In this document: positions 27,937 to 37,311 of the stretch, piece by piece
Layout of the letters: the number at the start of each line of letters is the position of its first letter
Position numbering within the stretch: the stretch's first letter is position 1
Assembly (NCBI RefSeq): GCF_026011715.1
Contig: NZ_BRVM01000003.1
Coordinates: 127,297 to 191,296 of the forward strand
Origin: Cytobacillus sp. NCCP-133
GTDB taxonomy: Bacteria; Bacillota; Bacilli; Bacillales; Cytobacillaceae
DNA: 64,000 nt
Reading direction: 5' to 3'
Program-made: the position numbers and the translations under genes
The notes under the pieces: model-generated
The model's input: only the letters and a program-made list of their open reading frames with translations
Databases searched by the model: none
Told to the model about the DNA's origin: nothing

Positions 27937-28764
27937 TTACTTCACTAAATCCTGAACAAACTTAGGCAATACAAATGCCGCTTTATGCAATTCTTTTGTA
28001 TAGTACTTTGTTTCAATGTCATGGAAACGGTCTTCACTCACTTCCAGCGGATCATATTTCTTCGATCCGATTGTGAATGCCCACATTCCGCTTGGGTACG
28101 TTGGAATATTCGCTGTGTATAAGCGAGTGATTGGGAAAATCTCTTTTACATCGCGCTGAACGTTGCGGATTAGGTCCGCTTTGAACCAAGGATTGTCAGA
28201 CTGCGCAACGAAGATGCCGTCTTCTTTAAGCGCTTTGGAGATTCCAGCATAGAATCCTTTTGTGAAAAGATTCACCGCAGGCCCAACCGGCTCAGTCGAG
28301 TCAACCATGATGACGTCATATTCATTCTCGCTTTCTGCAATGTGCAAGAAGCCATCGCCCACCTTCACGTCAACGCGAGGGTCATCAAGCTTGCCTGCAA
28401 TCTCAGGAAGATACTTTTTAGAGTACTCGATTACCTTTCCGTCAATATCAACAAGAGTCGCTTTTTTCACGCTCGGGTGCTTAAGCACTTCGCGAATTAC
28501 GCCGCCGTCACCACCGCCAACGACAAGAACGTTTTCAGGGTTTGGATGCGTGAATAAAGGAATATGTGCAACCATCTCATGATAAACAAACTCATCCTTG
28601 ATTGAAGTCATAACCATATCGTCAAGAAGAAGCATATTGCCCCATTCTTCTGTTTCCACCATATCAAGCTTTTGGAAGTCTGTCTGTTCTGTATGTAAAC
28701 TACGCTTCACCTTCATCGTAATGCCAAAGTTCTCCGTTTGTTTCTCTGTAAACCAAAGTCCCAT
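27937..28764 (-). CDS. speE: Spermidine synthase
   Basis: This enzyme transfers aminopropyl from decarboxylated S-adenosylmethionine to putrescine. The 275 residues show [18 protein letters not shown] (cofactor binding), the catalytic Asp region [14 protein letters not shown] and SDNPW. A GATTGAGGA site precedes the ATG. With speB it makes spermidine via agmatine. The speD gene is not in this window. Confidence 0.96.
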   Translation of the reverse strand: MGLWFTEKQTENFGITMKVKRSLHTEQTDFQKLDMVETEEWGNMLLLDDMVMTSIKDEFVYHEMVAHIPLFTHPNPENVLVVGGGDGGVIREVLKHPSVKKATLVDIDGKVIEYSKKYLPEIAGKLDDPRVDVKVGDGFLHIAESENEYDVIMVDSTEPVGPAVNLFTKGFYAGISKALKEDGIFVAQSDNPWFKADLIRNVQRDVKEIFPITRLYTANIPTYPSGMWAFTIGSKKYDPLEVSEDRFHDIETKYYTKELHKAAFVLPKFVQDLVK

Positions 28765-29014
28765 TCCTCAATCATTCCTTCCATAAAAAAAATGAATTAT
28801 CACAAAAGAGCAGCAAAAAGCATTTTCATCTTTTATACTTCCCTAACATGCAAATAACAAACACAGAAAAAGTATAGTTGAATCTAGCAAAATTGCAAGA
28901 AAAACTTCGCTAATTAGTAGAGAAAGATGTTTAAAATAGCCCTGTTTTTTCAATACTGAATATATAAAGCACTTATTAAAGATTTTATTTGGAAAAATCA
29001 TTACGTCGCCCTGC

Positions 29015-29127
29015 TTATTGGTCAGTTTTGCGTTTTATCGGTCACTTTGAACCTTTTACCGGTCAGTTTTGCATTTTATCGGTCACTTTTGCATTTTATC
29101 GGTCACTTTGAACCTTTTATCGGTCAC
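29015..29127 (+). repeat. Phased array with TTATCGGTCA core, six units
   Basis: GGTCA occurs at 29020, 29040, 29061, 29081, 29101 and 29122 (steps 20, 21, 20, 20, 21), nearly always inside TTATCGGTCA. Spacers alternate between TTTTGCATT-like and TTTGAACCT-like forms. It lies between the divergent speE and pbpG. The rest of the gap (28765-29014) is AT-rich without recognisable features. Confidence 0.9.
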
Positions 29128-29202
29128 TTGGCGTTGTATCAACTTTTCACTATATAAAAATGATAAAAGCCTTCGAAAACAGAAGAATTGGGGGTGCTTG
29201 AT

Positions 29203-31272
29203 ATGGAATTAATGACAGATCAGCGTTTTAGAAAAACGATGAAATATTTACGTGCTATACTCATTATTAGCTTCATAGGAATGGCTCTTACAGTCATTAT
29301 GATCGGAGGCATTTTGGTTTATGCAAAAATATTAGGTCCGCCGCCGCTCGCCGTTCCGCAATCAACTTTATTTTTCTCAGAAGATGGTACAGTGATTGGC
29401 GAGAGCCATAACGGACAAAAGCGCTATTGGGCACCTCTTGAAGATATCAGTCCCCATCTCATTGATGCGACTATTTCAATTGAGGACAAAAACTTTTTCG
29501 AACACAGCGGATTTGATTATAAGCGGATCGCTGGAGCCGCTATGGCCGATATTAAAGCAATGGCCAAGGTTCAGGGCGCCAGCACCATCAGCCAGCAGTA
29601 CGCCAGGAATCTTTTCCTTGAACATGAAAAAACATGGAAGCGGAAAATACTTGAGGCTTTATATACAATCAGGCTTGAGATGAATTACACAAAAAAAGAA
29701 ATCCTTGAAGGCTATTTAAATACGATTTATTACGGAAATGGTGCCTACGGTGCTCAGGCAGCCAGCCACTTTTATTTTGGAAAAAATGCAAGTGACCTGA
29801 CTTTATCTGAAGCCGCCATTCTATCCGGAATCCCAAAGGGGCCTGGCATATACTCGCCCTTTGCATCAGCAAAAAAAGCTAACCAGCGGCAAAAGGTGAT
29901 TCTGCAGACAATGGTGAAGAACGGGATGATCACTCAAAAGGAAGCGGACCTGGCTGCTTCAGAAGATCTTGAGCTGGTTGGCGAGCACATGCATACCAGT
30001 GTTAAAATAGCCCCTTATTTTCAGGACGCTGTCCGCAATGCCCTTAAAACACAGCTGAAATTGGATGACCGAACCATTGAATTAGGCGGATTGAAGGTTT
30101 ACACGACTTTAAATCTCAAGGAACAGGAAATCGCAGAAGAAACAGTAGATAAGCTTATTTCTAAAGACTCTGAGATTCAAGTCGGGGTCGTTGCCATGAA
30201 TCCGAAAAACGGATACGTCAAAGCGATGATTGGTGGACGAAACTATGAAGAAAGCCCATTCAACAGGGCAGTCCAGGCTGTCAGGCAGCCTGGTTCGACA
30301 ATCAAGCCGCTCTTGTATTATGCGGCATTGGAGCAAGGGTTTACCCCTTCCACTCCGATTCGAAGCGAACAGACTACGTTCCGCTTTGAAGACGGGACAC
30401 CAGATTATACGCCGCATAACTTTAACAGCAAATATGCGGATGATGATATTACAATGGCACAGGCGCTTGCCTTATCCGACAACGTTTATGCCGTAAAGAC
30501 CCATTTGTTTTTGGGAGAGGAGACCCTCGTCAATACAGCCAAGAAATTTGGCATTCATTCAAAAATGGCAAAGGTTCCTTCCCTGGCACTTGGTACATCG
30601 GGAATGAGAGTCATCGAGCTCGCGAATGCCTACAGCATGTTTGCCAATGGCGGAAAAAAGGTATCACCTGTATTGATTAAGCGAATAGAAAACCATAAAG
30701 GCGAAGTCATCTACCAGCAGGAACCATTCGAAATGAAAGTCCTGCGGCCCGATCTTGCCTTTGTGATGGCCCATATGATGACTGGAATTTTCGATCCAAA
30801 ACTGAATGGATATGCCCGTGTAACAGGAAGCACAGTAATCAATGATATGACACGCCCTTACGCCGGAAAATCTGGATCAACCGAAACAGACAGCTGGATG
30901 GCCGGCTTTACCCCGCAGCTCGTAACGGCCGTATGGACGGGGTATGACAAAGGAATTATGATTACAAACACCGCCGAAAAAACATATGCCAAAAATATAT
31001 GGATTCGTTTTATGGAGGAAGCCCATAAAGGAAAGCCCGCAAAAGCATTCAAAGCGCCAAAGGGCACAGTTGGCGTCTATGTTGATCCAGCCAACGGCCA
31101 AATTGCAGCTGAGAACTGTCCTGTCAAACGCCTCACCTATTTTGCGGAAGGAACTGAACCCACAGCATACTGCACAGACCATCTGAGCCGCGAAAAAGAG
31201 ATAACACCGGAACAACCAGAACAAAAGCCGAAGACACCTTGGTATAAGAAATTGTTTCAGTGGGCTTCTTGA
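29203..31272 (+). CDS. pbpG: Class A penicillin-binding protein (PbpG-like)
   Basis: This bifunctional peptidoglycan transglycosylase/transpeptidase is anchored by one N-terminal helix (about 17-42). The 689 residues include glycosyltransferase family 51 (catalytic Glu at about 94 in SIEDKNFFEH, plus STISQQYARN) and a transpeptidase domain with the SxxK nucleophile in PGSTIKPL (about 365) and KSGSTE. Position next to speE-speB matches B. subtilis pbpG (ywhE), a forespore gene. The ATG follows GGGGG by 8 nt. I could not identify a sigma-F promoter. Confidence 0.93.
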   Translation: MELMTDQRFRKTMKYLRAILIISFIGMALTVIMIGGILVYAKILGPPPLAVPQSTLFFSEDGTVIGESHNGQKRYWAPLEDISPHLIDATISIEDKNFFEHSGFDYKRIAGAAMADIKAMAKVQGASTISQQYARNLFLEHEKTWKRKILEALYTIRLEMNYTKKEILEGYLNTIYYGNGAYGAQAASHFYFGKNASDLTLSEAAILSGIPKGPGIYSPFASAKKANQRQKVILQTMVKNGMITQKEADLAASEDLELVGEHMHTSVKIAPYFQDAVRNALKTQLKLDDRTIELGGLKVYTTLNLKEQEIAEETVDKLISKDSEIQVGVVAMNPKNGYVKAMIGGRNYEESPFNRAVQAVRQPGSTIKPLLYYAALEQGFTPSTPIRSEQTTFRFEDGTPDYTPHNFNSKYADDDITMAQALALSDNVYAVKTHLFLGEETLVNTAKKFGIHSKMAKVPSLALGTSGMRVIELANAYSMFANGGKKVSPVLIKRIENHKGEVIYQQEPFEMKVLRPDLAFVMAHMMTGIFDPKLNGYARVTGSTVINDMTRPYAGKSGSTETDSWMAGFTPQLVTAVWTGYDKGIMITNTAEKTYAKNIWIRFMEEAHKGKPAKAFKAPKGTVGVYVDPANGQIAAENCPVKRLTYFAEGTEPTAYCTDHLSREKEITPEQPEQKPKTPWYKKLFQWAS

Positions 31273-31288
31273 TATTAAATATTCTTGC

Positions 31289-31327
31289 TGCCTGATCTTG
31301 GGAAAAAGATCAGGCACTTTATTTTTC
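31289..31327 (+). terminator. Terminator after pbpG
   Basis: A perfect 11-bp hairpin TGCCTGATCTT / AAGATCAGGCA is followed by CTTTATTTTT. Confidence 0.9.
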
Positions 31328-31365
31328 AGGAGACCTCGCTGGCCTTTCCTTTCCGGTTATTAATC

Positions 31366-31538
31366 GCTCTTGTTCCGTTCTACGTCATTATTAACCCCGG
31401 TTAGTTCCTTTTCTCCTGTTCCTAAGGAAAGGCACTCGATTATTTCCCTTCAGCCGGCGCTCTCATTTCTTTCAAAGGCACTATTTACCCGGATTATTTC
31501 CTTTTAGCCGTCTCCCGTTCCTAAGAAAGTCACTATTG
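31366..31538. repeat. Degenerate 46-52-bp tandem repeat after pbpG
   Basis: About four units carry GKCACT or GTCATT followed by TATTNACCCCGG-like and TTCCTTTNAGCCG-like segments. Markers lie at 31384, 31431, 31477 and 31529. The units are too diverged for a recent duplication and hold no reading frame. Confidence 0.55.
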
Positions 31539-31589
31539 ACCTCTGCCAACTTCTTCCCCAGATCCACACCCTAGTCCCTCATAAAATGG

Positions 31590-31622
31590 AAAAAACCCCG
31601 GGGTCCGAATCCCGGGGTTTTT
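31590..31622. terminator. Strong bidirectional terminator
   Basis: AAAAAACCCCGGG / CCCGGGGTTTTT with an 8-nt loop. It lies between pbpG and the convergent ywhD and can serve both. Confidence 0.85.
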
Positions 31623-31749
31623 CGTGTCCTAGTTTTTATCGTGCCTTCACACTGTTAAATAGTTTACTTTTTTTATGTGAATTGTACAAGTGGTTAGAAA
31701 ACTACGTCAACAAAATGTCACAAATTCGCCACAAATTCAGACTTATTTT

Positions 31750-32262
31750 CTAATTTACTTGTAAATCTGATTTTAGTTGGTCTCCAGAACGTTCCCACAT
31801 GCCCGCGTCATGATTTTTCAAAAATTCTGTAAGCACTGCTTTTGACTTTTCATCCATATGGCCAACGATTATATGTCTTTTAATGGATTTATCCATCCGG
31901 TTCACATGCTCAGGCAGTGACTTATATCCTCTGCGGATTTCCCGGTCTACCGTCATTTCACATGCTGTCACACCAGCATAGTAAGGCCCGCCTTCTGTGC
32001 GGTCGATTGTAATCCATATCAGCCAGTATGGCTTTCCGTTTGGAACTTCATCTTTGTTTGGCAGAAACTTGATTCCTTTTTCCACCGGGCTTCTGGCGTG
32101 CATGGCACCCACTTCAATTGAAGCCTCGCCGGCATCTACATCAATAATGACAGGCGTCACATGATCGAGGCTGAGGGTCCCTGCTCCAAAGCCTCCATGG
32201 CCGTCAGTCGGATCACTTTTGATAATATTAAAGTCAACCTTCTTTTTCTTTTTTTCTTCCAT
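31750..32262 (-). CDS. ywhD: YwhD family protein
   Basis: A 170-residue cytosolic protein of the YwhD family, in its usual place between pbpG and ywhC. Family text such as DPTDGHGGFGAGTLSLD and GKPYWLIWITIDRTEGGPYY is visible. No catalytic motif is evident; function unknown. The second ATG is used as start because AGGAGG lies 8 nt before it. Confidence 0.85.
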   Translation of the reverse strand: MEEKKKKKVDFNIIKSDPTDGHGGFGAGTLSLDHVTPVIIDVDAGEASIEVGAMHARSPVEKGIKFLPNKDEVPNGKPYWLIWITIDRTEGGPYYAGVTACEMTVDREIRRGYKSLPEHVNRMDKSIKRHIIVGHMDEKSKAVLTEFLKNHDAGMWERSGDQLKSDLQVN

Positions 32263-32298
32263 GTTCATGTCCTCCTAAGCAATCTTCGTTTTCACTTA

Positions 32299-32958
32299 TT
32301 ATTTCATAAATAGTTCGTAGAAAAAATCATTTAGGCCGCTCGCCAGCACCGGCAAGACGATGTTGAAAATCGGCTGAATCGTGTATTGGTCCAGCGGCGT
32401 AATAACAAGAATGAGAAATATGACAGAGCCGTACGCTTCAAATTGGGTCATCTTAGGACGAATATGGGCTGGTGCCAGATCCTCAATAATCCTGTACCCA
32501 TCAAGCGGCGGAAACGGCAGCAGATTAAACACGAAGAGCACCAGGTTTAACTGGATAAAAATATCTAAAAAATCCGCTATAAAAGGCGGAAACGATGCCG
32601 CTAATCCTGTTCCGGCCAGCGCATACCAGATAAAAAAACCCAGAACCGCCATCACCAGGTTGGACAAAGGGCCTGCAATCGAAACAGATATGCCTGCCAG
32701 CTTCGGTTTCTTAAAAAAGAACCGATTAACCGGAACAGGCCTTGCCCATCCGAAACCTGCTATAAAAATCAGAATGGTCCCAATCGGGTCCAAATGCTGC
32801 ATGGGATTCAGCGTCAATCTGCCCTGTTTCTGTGCAGTCGAATCTCCAAATTTGTAAGCAACGTACGCATGGGCAAATTCATGAACCGTAAAGGCAATCA
32901 TCAACGTTACAGCAACATAAGGAATCTCCCTGAGAGAAAACGCTAAAAATTGTTCCAA
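32299..32958 (-). CDS. ywhC: Site-2 protease family (M50) membrane metalloprotease YwhC
   Basis: This 219-residue integral membrane protein belongs to the M50 group of intramembrane zinc proteases. The zinc motif HEFAH lies in the first helix region (about 27-31 from this start) and the third ligand in NLLPFPPLDG. About five to six helices are predicted. I use TTG because AGGAGAGGGAG lies 9 nt upstream; longer in-frame starts lack a site. Substrate unknown. Confidence 0.88.
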   Translation of the reverse strand: MEQFLAFSLREIPYVAVTLMIAFTVHEFAHAYVAYKFGDSTAQKQGRLTLNPMQHLDPIGTILIFIAGFGWARPVPVNRFFFKKPKLAGISVSIAGPLSNLVMAVLGFFIWYALAGTGLAASFPPFIADFLDIFIQLNLVLFVFNLLPFPPLDGYRIIEDLAPAHIRPKMTQFEAYGSVIFLILVITPLDQYTIQPIFNIVLPVLASGLNDFFYELFMK

Positions 32959-33188
32959 ATGCCAAAACTCCCTCTCCTGCCGGCAAAGAACGAGTACCAT
33001 CTGCCAGGCCGATTATACTTTTTCATCTTTTGCCAGGTTTTCATACATCCTATGTACGAAAATCCTCCACTATTTACCTAAAAGTATACATGAACACCAT
33101 ATGAAAGGGAAAGAACGGGCCGCTCAGGCTTGCACATTGTAAAAATTTATGGAAAACTACAATCAGTAAAATAAGAGGAGGAAAACAA

Positions 33189-33374
33189 ATGCCATACATA
33201 ACAGTCAAAATGCTGGAGGGCCGTACAGAAGAGCAGAAAAAAGCTCTTGTAGAAAAAGTAACCGATGCCGTAAACGAAACAACTGGGGCATCAAAAGATA
33301 AAATTGTTGTATTTATCGAAGAAATGTCTAAAAATCACTATGCAACGGGCGGTAAGCGTTTAAGCGACGAGTAA
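33189..33374 (+). CDS. ywhB: 4-oxalocrotonate tautomerase family protein
   Basis: A 61-residue tautomerase superfamily protein with Pro directly after the initiator Met (MPYITVKML), the catalytic N-terminal proline once Met is removed. Arg and Lys residues at the usual places (LEGRTEEQKKALVEKV) are present. It would act as a small hexamer; the physiological substrate is unknown, as for B. subtilis YwhB. A GAGGAGGA site precedes it. Confidence 0.92.
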   Translation: MPYITVKMLEGRTEEQKKALVEKVTDAVNETTGASKDKIVVFIEEMSKNHYATGGKRLSDE

Positions 33375-33382
33375 TACCATGT

Positions 33383-33417
33383 AAAAGGGGCAGATTTTCA
33401 GTTGAGTCTGCCCTTTT
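33383..33417 (+). terminator. Terminator after ywhB
   Basis: AAAAGGGGCAGA / TCTGCCCTTTT hairpin beginning 8 nt past the stop. Confidence 0.85.
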
Positions 33418-33465
33418 CTATTGGATTTTTTTATCAGAAAAGGATTCTCTGAGTTTTGCACCTTT

Positions 33466-33556
33466 TTAATTACGGATAGAATTTTTTATTTGCACGCAGC
33501 ACTGATTTATTGCAGATAGAATTTTTTATGTACGATACCGATTTATGTGCGGATTG
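33466..33556 (+). repeat. Degenerate phased array, TTATNTGCGGATAG core
   Basis: TTAT/TTAAT units start at 33466, 33486, 33507, 33526 and 33543 (steps 20, 21, 19, 17), several followed by GCGGAT, GCAGATAG or ACGGATAG. It is the most degraded of the arrays and lies between convergent ywhB and ywgA. Confidence 0.5.
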
Positions 33557-33585
33557 AAAGTTCGATCACTTTTTCAGCAGCAATT

Positions 33586-33623
33586 AGAAAAGCCGGGCAT
33601 CTTAATGCAGCCCGGCTTTTTCT
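33586..33623 (-). terminator. Terminator at end of ywgA
   Basis: AGAAAAGCCGGGC / GCCCGGCTTTTTCT, symmetrical, with the ywgA stop codon in its loop. Confidence 0.85.
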
Positions 33624-34111
33624 CTTAAGCTTTCAATATATTGATAGGCCAGTTCCACTTCTTCATCCGTGTAGCGCTGCTTGCTTTTCAATGTAAAGAC
33701 CTTTTCCTTCACACCTTCTTTCGAAAGGTCATTAAAATAAAGAACCGTAGACACAAGTTCAAGGAATCTTGCATTTTGGCTGTTCATATCCATTAAACAA
33801 TCCTGCAGGCTTGGCATCTCCACTGCATTTACGTCTAAAAATTCCTTACCGGTTTCTGTAAGTGTATAGCGGTACTGATGGTAACCGCCCTTCTTCTCTT
33901 TCACTTCGTTCAAAAATCCCATATTGCTAAGCTCTTCGACTCTTAAAGTCAATTCTTCCGAATAAGGCCCGTAAAAGTGAAATTGAAATCTTTCCTGAAA
34001 AGGAAATGCAATATTTTTGGCGATGTAAATCATCTTCTGCAGCTTTTTCCGTCCCACGATTTCTTCAGAGACTGCAATGGCGTGCATTAATTTGGCGTGA
34101 TCCTTTAACAA
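33602..34111 (-). CDS. ywgA: YwgA family protein
   Basis: A 169-residue cytosolic protein of the YwgA family. The N-terminal half (HAKLMHAIAVSEEIVGRKKLQKMIYIAK) and the middle (GPYSEELTLRVEELSNMGFLNE) look like a winged-helix arrangement, also seen in Panacea-type proteins. The start is TTG with GGAG ten nucleotides upstream. Function unknown; it precedes the ywh genes and follows ywfO as in related genomes. Confidence 0.8.
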   Translation of the reverse strand: MLKDHAKLMHAIAVSEEIVGRKKLQKMIYIAKNIAFPFQERFQFHFYGPYSEELTLRVEELSNMGFLNEVKEKKGGYHQYRYTLTETGKEFLDVNAVEMPSLQDCLMDMNSQNARFLELVSTVLYFNDLSKEGVKEKVFTLKSKQRYTDEEVELAYQYIESLREKAGLH

Positions 34112-34164
34112 AGCTTTTCATCTCCTACTCCGTTTTTTCCCGTATCTATAAGAACTTGCTCACC

Positions 34165-34220
34165 CCCGTCTTGTGACCTCGAGAGGGCAGGCTGCTTGCG
34201 CTAGACAGTTATCTAGGTTC
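34165..34220 (+). repeat. Dispersed repeat, short copy
   Basis: GTGACCTCGAG.GGGCAGGCTGCTTGCG then CTAGACAGTTATCTAGGTT; same family as 6381, 35588, 41602 and 55769. It lies between ywgA and ywfO. Confidence 0.6.
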
Positions 34221-34265
34221 AAAATTTATATTTTCTTATCTTTTAAGAAGACCAATTATGCAGAC

Positions 34266-35567
34266 TTAGTCGATTTCCAGCAGTGTTCTGATTTGTTTTT
34301 TTATGTTCGGCTTTTTGCTGTCGTCTGAAAGAAAATCATCCGGAAAGTACAGCTTATGATCTGTCCTGCGTTTTCCTGAAATGGCATCCACGATTTCTGA
34401 TTCACGCGACAGCTCGCGGATATCCCCGTTTTTCAGCAGCAGGTGAATCGGCAATCGTTCTTCTTCCTCACCAGGGCGGTAAAAATCATAAGGCAAGTCG
34501 GAAGAGGAGTCGACTACCAGGTAATATTCCGGGTCTATGCCTGCTTTTTTAAATAAAGCGGACAGCTCTGCCAGCTTTTTGTATTCCCCGGCAGGGTCAA
34601 ATTCAACATATTTATATAAATTCCGGTCCATAAAACGGCAGCAAAGATCACTTAAAACCGGATCTTCTTCCTCCTGCCACATTTGGAAATAATAAAGAAT
34701 AATTGCTTCATCAAGTTTAATATAATCTTCAAGTGTAATTTTGCCGCTGAATAGCGAATAAAAGTGGATGGGATCATATTTGAACGTATAATTTTGCTTA
34801 TGCAATTCCTTCGCCCGATGCAGGATTTTTGTCAGGATGACCTCTGCACTTCGGGTAACTGGGTGAAAATACACCTGCCAATACATCTGGTACCGGCTCA
34901 TAATATAGTCTTCTACTGCATGCATCCCGCTCTGCTTGATCACCACCTGATCTTCCCGCGGCCTCATGACACGCAGAATTCTTTCCATATCAAAATGGCC
35001 GTAGCTGACACCCGTAAAATAAGCATCTCTCTGCAGATAATCCATGCGGTCGGCATCAATCTGGCTTGAGATCAAACTGACTACAAGCTTATTTTGGGAG
35101 GTTTTTGCAATGACCTCTGCTACCTTTTCAGGGAACCCATCACATACTCTTGTAAGCACCTTATTTACCTCTGTAGCCCCTAGAATGATCGCTCTTGTAA
35201 AATGTTCATGGTCGAGGTCGAACACTTTTTCGAAGGAATGTGAAAACGGGCCGTGCCCCAAATCGTGGAGAAGTGCCGCACATAATGAGAGGAGGCGTTC
35301 TTCTTCATTCCATTCCGGCCTGCCGATAAATACATCATCAGCAATCCGGCGGACAATCTCGTAAACTCCAAGCGAGTGGTTAAAGCGGCTATGCTCAGCA
35401 CCATGAAAGGTTAAGTAGGTAGTTCCGAGCTGTTTAATTCTTCTAAGGCGCTGAAACTCTTTTGTCCCTATTAAATCCCAGATCACTCTGTCCCTGACGT
35501 GTATATAACGATGGACCGGATCCTTAAATACCTTTTCCTCACTTAACTTTTCCTCCGAATATGCCAT
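34266..35567 (-). CDS. ywfO: HD-domain phosphohydrolase YwfO
   Basis: A 433-residue HD-superfamily protein resembling dGTP triphosphohydrolases. Metal ligands are seen in order: FNHSLGVYE, LLHDLGHGPFSHSFE and IDADRMDYLQRD. Relatives such as the Enterococcus and B. subtilis YwfO proteins act on (d)NTPs or related phosphates. The ATG has a CGGAGG site; 51 additional upstream codons run through a dispersed repeat and were rejected. Confidence 0.9.
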   Translation of the reverse strand: MAYSEEKLSEEKVFKDPVHRYIHVRDRVIWDLIGTKEFQRLRRIKQLGTTYLTFHGAEHSRFNHSLGVYEIVRRIADDVFIGRPEWNEEERLLSLCAALLHDLGHGPFSHSFEKVFDLDHEHFTRAIILGATEVNKVLTRVCDGFPEKVAEVIAKTSQNKLVVSLISSQIDADRMDYLQRDAYFTGVSYGHFDMERILRVMRPREDQVVIKQSGMHAVEDYIMSRYQMYWQVYFHPVTRSAEVILTKILHRAKELHKQNYTFKYDPIHFYSLFSGKITLEDYIKLDEAIILYYFQMWQEEEDPVLSDLCCRFMDRNLYKYVEFDPAGEYKKLAELSALFKKAGIDPEYYLVVDSSSDLPYDFYRPGEEEERLPIHLLLKNGDIRELSRESEIVDAISGKRRTDHKLYFPDDFLSDDSKKPNIKKQIRTLLEID

Positions 35568-35587
35568 CTTACAACCTCCGCTTTTCT

Positions 35588-35630
35588 CTGTCTGTCCAGC
35601 TCCGAGCGCCATCGGCTCGAGGTCTTTCTT
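35588..35630 (-). repeat. Dispersed repeat, inverted short copy
   Basis: Read on the minus strand: GACCTCGAGCCGATGGCGC.CGGAGCTGGACAG, matching the copy at 6381 almost base for base in the GAGCCGATGGCGC part. It lies just upstream of ywfO. Confidence 0.55.
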
Positions 35631-35867
35631 CGTACACCTATTATATCCCGATTTCCAGCCTGATTCACCATAATATTCCCAATTTATCATGGCAATTCGA
35701 CAGGAACCGCAGTGCAGCAATCATCTGTCCCTATAAATATTTTTCGACTTTTCTATAAATAATTCTCCAAAGCTTTGATTGCCCATTCTGTCTATTTACC
35801 AAGTCGGAGAGAATACTCAACTTAGGAGAAAAATAAAAATCACCTCAGGACAAAAGTCAAAAGGCGA

Positions 35868-36092
35868 TTATTTTTTCACTTTCTTATTAATCTTCTCCAT
35901 CAATTCCTCTTCTGTTAATGCGGCAAGGGGACGGTTATTGACGAATGCAAATGTCTTTTTTCGGCCTGGTCCGCAGTAGGACTGGCAGCCGACCTCAATT
36001 TTAGCGTCCGGATCGATCTCTTTCAGACGCGGTATTAGTGTTTTTAAGTTTACAGCCTGACAATCGTCGCAAACACGGAATTCGTTTGCCAT
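35868..36092 (-). CDS. DUF1450 family protein
   Basis: A 74-residue protein of the DUF1450 (YuzB-like) family, with a thioredoxin-fold-like Cys pattern (CDDCQAVN, then [12 protein letters not shown]). The paired cysteines suggest a metal or redox role, but none is established. An AAAGGATT site precedes the ATG. It stands alone between ywfO and rsfA. Confidence 0.85.
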   Translation of the reverse strand: MANEFRVCDDCQAVNLKTLIPRLKEIDPDAKIEVGCQSYCGPGRKKTFAFVNNRPLAALTEEELMEKINKKVKK

Positions 36093-36436
36093 TTTATTTA
36101 CAATCCTTTCTGCGGTCTAACATTTATTTAAAATAAAGAATAGAAAAGTTTCTTATTAAGCATGTCTCGTGCACGGCATTCCAATTCAGAACAGGATTTG
36201 CCCTGCCTGACTGCTACACGCTATTTTAAAACTTATCCGGCTTCATTGCAAGCTGTAAACTTTGGTGGCGGATCTTACTAATCTCCATAAAACCGCCATA
36301 CCTATCTAGCGAAAAAAAAATACTTTAAAAAATCTACTATCCTTTTAAACACTTTTGTATAAAATCTCCCAAGTTTGTCCATCCTTTAACTAACGCAACA
36401 GCAAAACAGTTAATGAAAATAGGGAGTTGAGGATGT
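36093..36436. other. Intergenic region upstream of rsfA and the DUF1450 gene
   Basis: About 340 bp between divergent genes. A GGTGGCGG / CCGCCATACC inverted repeat (36261-36301) is the only clear structure. A forespore (sigma-F) promoter is expected before rsfA but I could not place one. Confidence 0.35.
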
Positions 36437-37216
36437 ATGAAAGTAAGACAGGATGCATGGACAGATGAAAATGATTTACTGCTTGCTGAAACTGTATTAA
36501 GGCATGTAAGGGAAGGAAGCACTCAATTAAATGCTTTTGAAGAAGTTGGGGATAAGCTGAACCGCACTTCTGCAGCATGTGGATTCCGCTGGAACGCAGT
36601 AGTAAGGCACCGCTATGAAAAAGCCCTGCAGCTTGCGAAAAAGCAGCGCAAACAGAGACAAAGAATGCTAGGAAAAGACCAGGGAGGCAAGAAGAAACTC
36701 TTATACTCTCCGCCGGTTCCGACTATGCAGGAAGTGGAAGCAGTACCTGTTTCGGCTAAACCATCTGCACCGCCATCACCGGCAGACTTCTATGAAGAGC
36801 GTATGGAGAAGGATTCGGACGATCAGAAAGAAGCTGTCTCAGCTTACACCTCCAATTATTCGGAAAAAACCTCCAGTTATTCGGAAACGGCTTACACAGC
36901 GCCTGCACAATTGGATTTGGATAGCGTCATTTCTTACTTGCAAACATTGAATCACTCAGGCATTCAGCTTGATATACTAAAAATTGAGAATGAAAGATTG
37001 AAACGCGAAAATGCTGATCTTAGAGGCCGAAATGAAGAACTTGAAAGCAGAATCAGCGAGCTCGAGGAAAATACGGTAACCATTCAGGAAGATTACGAGA
37101 CATTGATGAAAATCATGAACAGAGCACGCAATTTTGTCCTATTCGATGAAGAAGACAGACCGGCATCCAAATTCAAAATGGATCGCAACGGCAATTTGGA
37201 GCGAGTTGCCGAGTAA
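36437..37216 (+). CDS. rsfA: RsfA family prespore transcription regulator
   Basis: The 259 residues have an N-terminal Myb/SANT-like DNA-binding domain (about 3-55, [20 protein letters not shown] and [13 protein letters not shown]). A basic and then Pro/Ser-rich linker follows, then a C-terminal coiled coil (about 175-225, [20 protein letters not shown]). In B. subtilis RsfA is made in the forespore under sigma-F and tunes sigma-F genes. Position between ywfO and lipL agrees. GAGGATGT precedes the ATG. Confidence 0.9.
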   Translation: MKVRQDAWTDENDLLLAETVLRHVREGSTQLNAFEEVGDKLNRTSAACGFRWNAVVRHRYEKALQLAKKQRKQRQRMLGKDQGGKKKLLYSPPVPTMQEVEAVPVSAKPSAPPSPADFYEERMEKDSDDQKEAVSAYTSNYSEKTSSYSETAYTAPAQLDLDSVISYLQTLNHSGIQLDILKIENERLKRENADLRGRNEELESRISELEENTVTIQEDYETLMKIMNRARNFVLFDEEDRPASKFKMDRNGNLERVAE

Positions 37217-37273
37217 TAGAAAAAACACTTCCGGAAGCGGGAGCAGGAGAAAATGGCAGCAATATCTTATTAG

Positions 37274-37306
37274 AAAAGCCGCAAACCACAAAGGTTTACG
37301 GCTTTT
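37274..37306. terminator. Bidirectional terminator between rsfA and lipL
   Basis: AAAAGCCG.AAACC / GGTTT.CGGCTTTT hairpin between the two convergent genes. Confidence 0.85.
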
Positions 37307-37311
37307 CTTCA

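Noticed and set aside
36093-36436. Sigma-F promoter of rsfA
   Set aside because: GTATA-like -35 candidates exist but none has a GGNNANAATW-type -10 at the right distance, so I did not annotate one.
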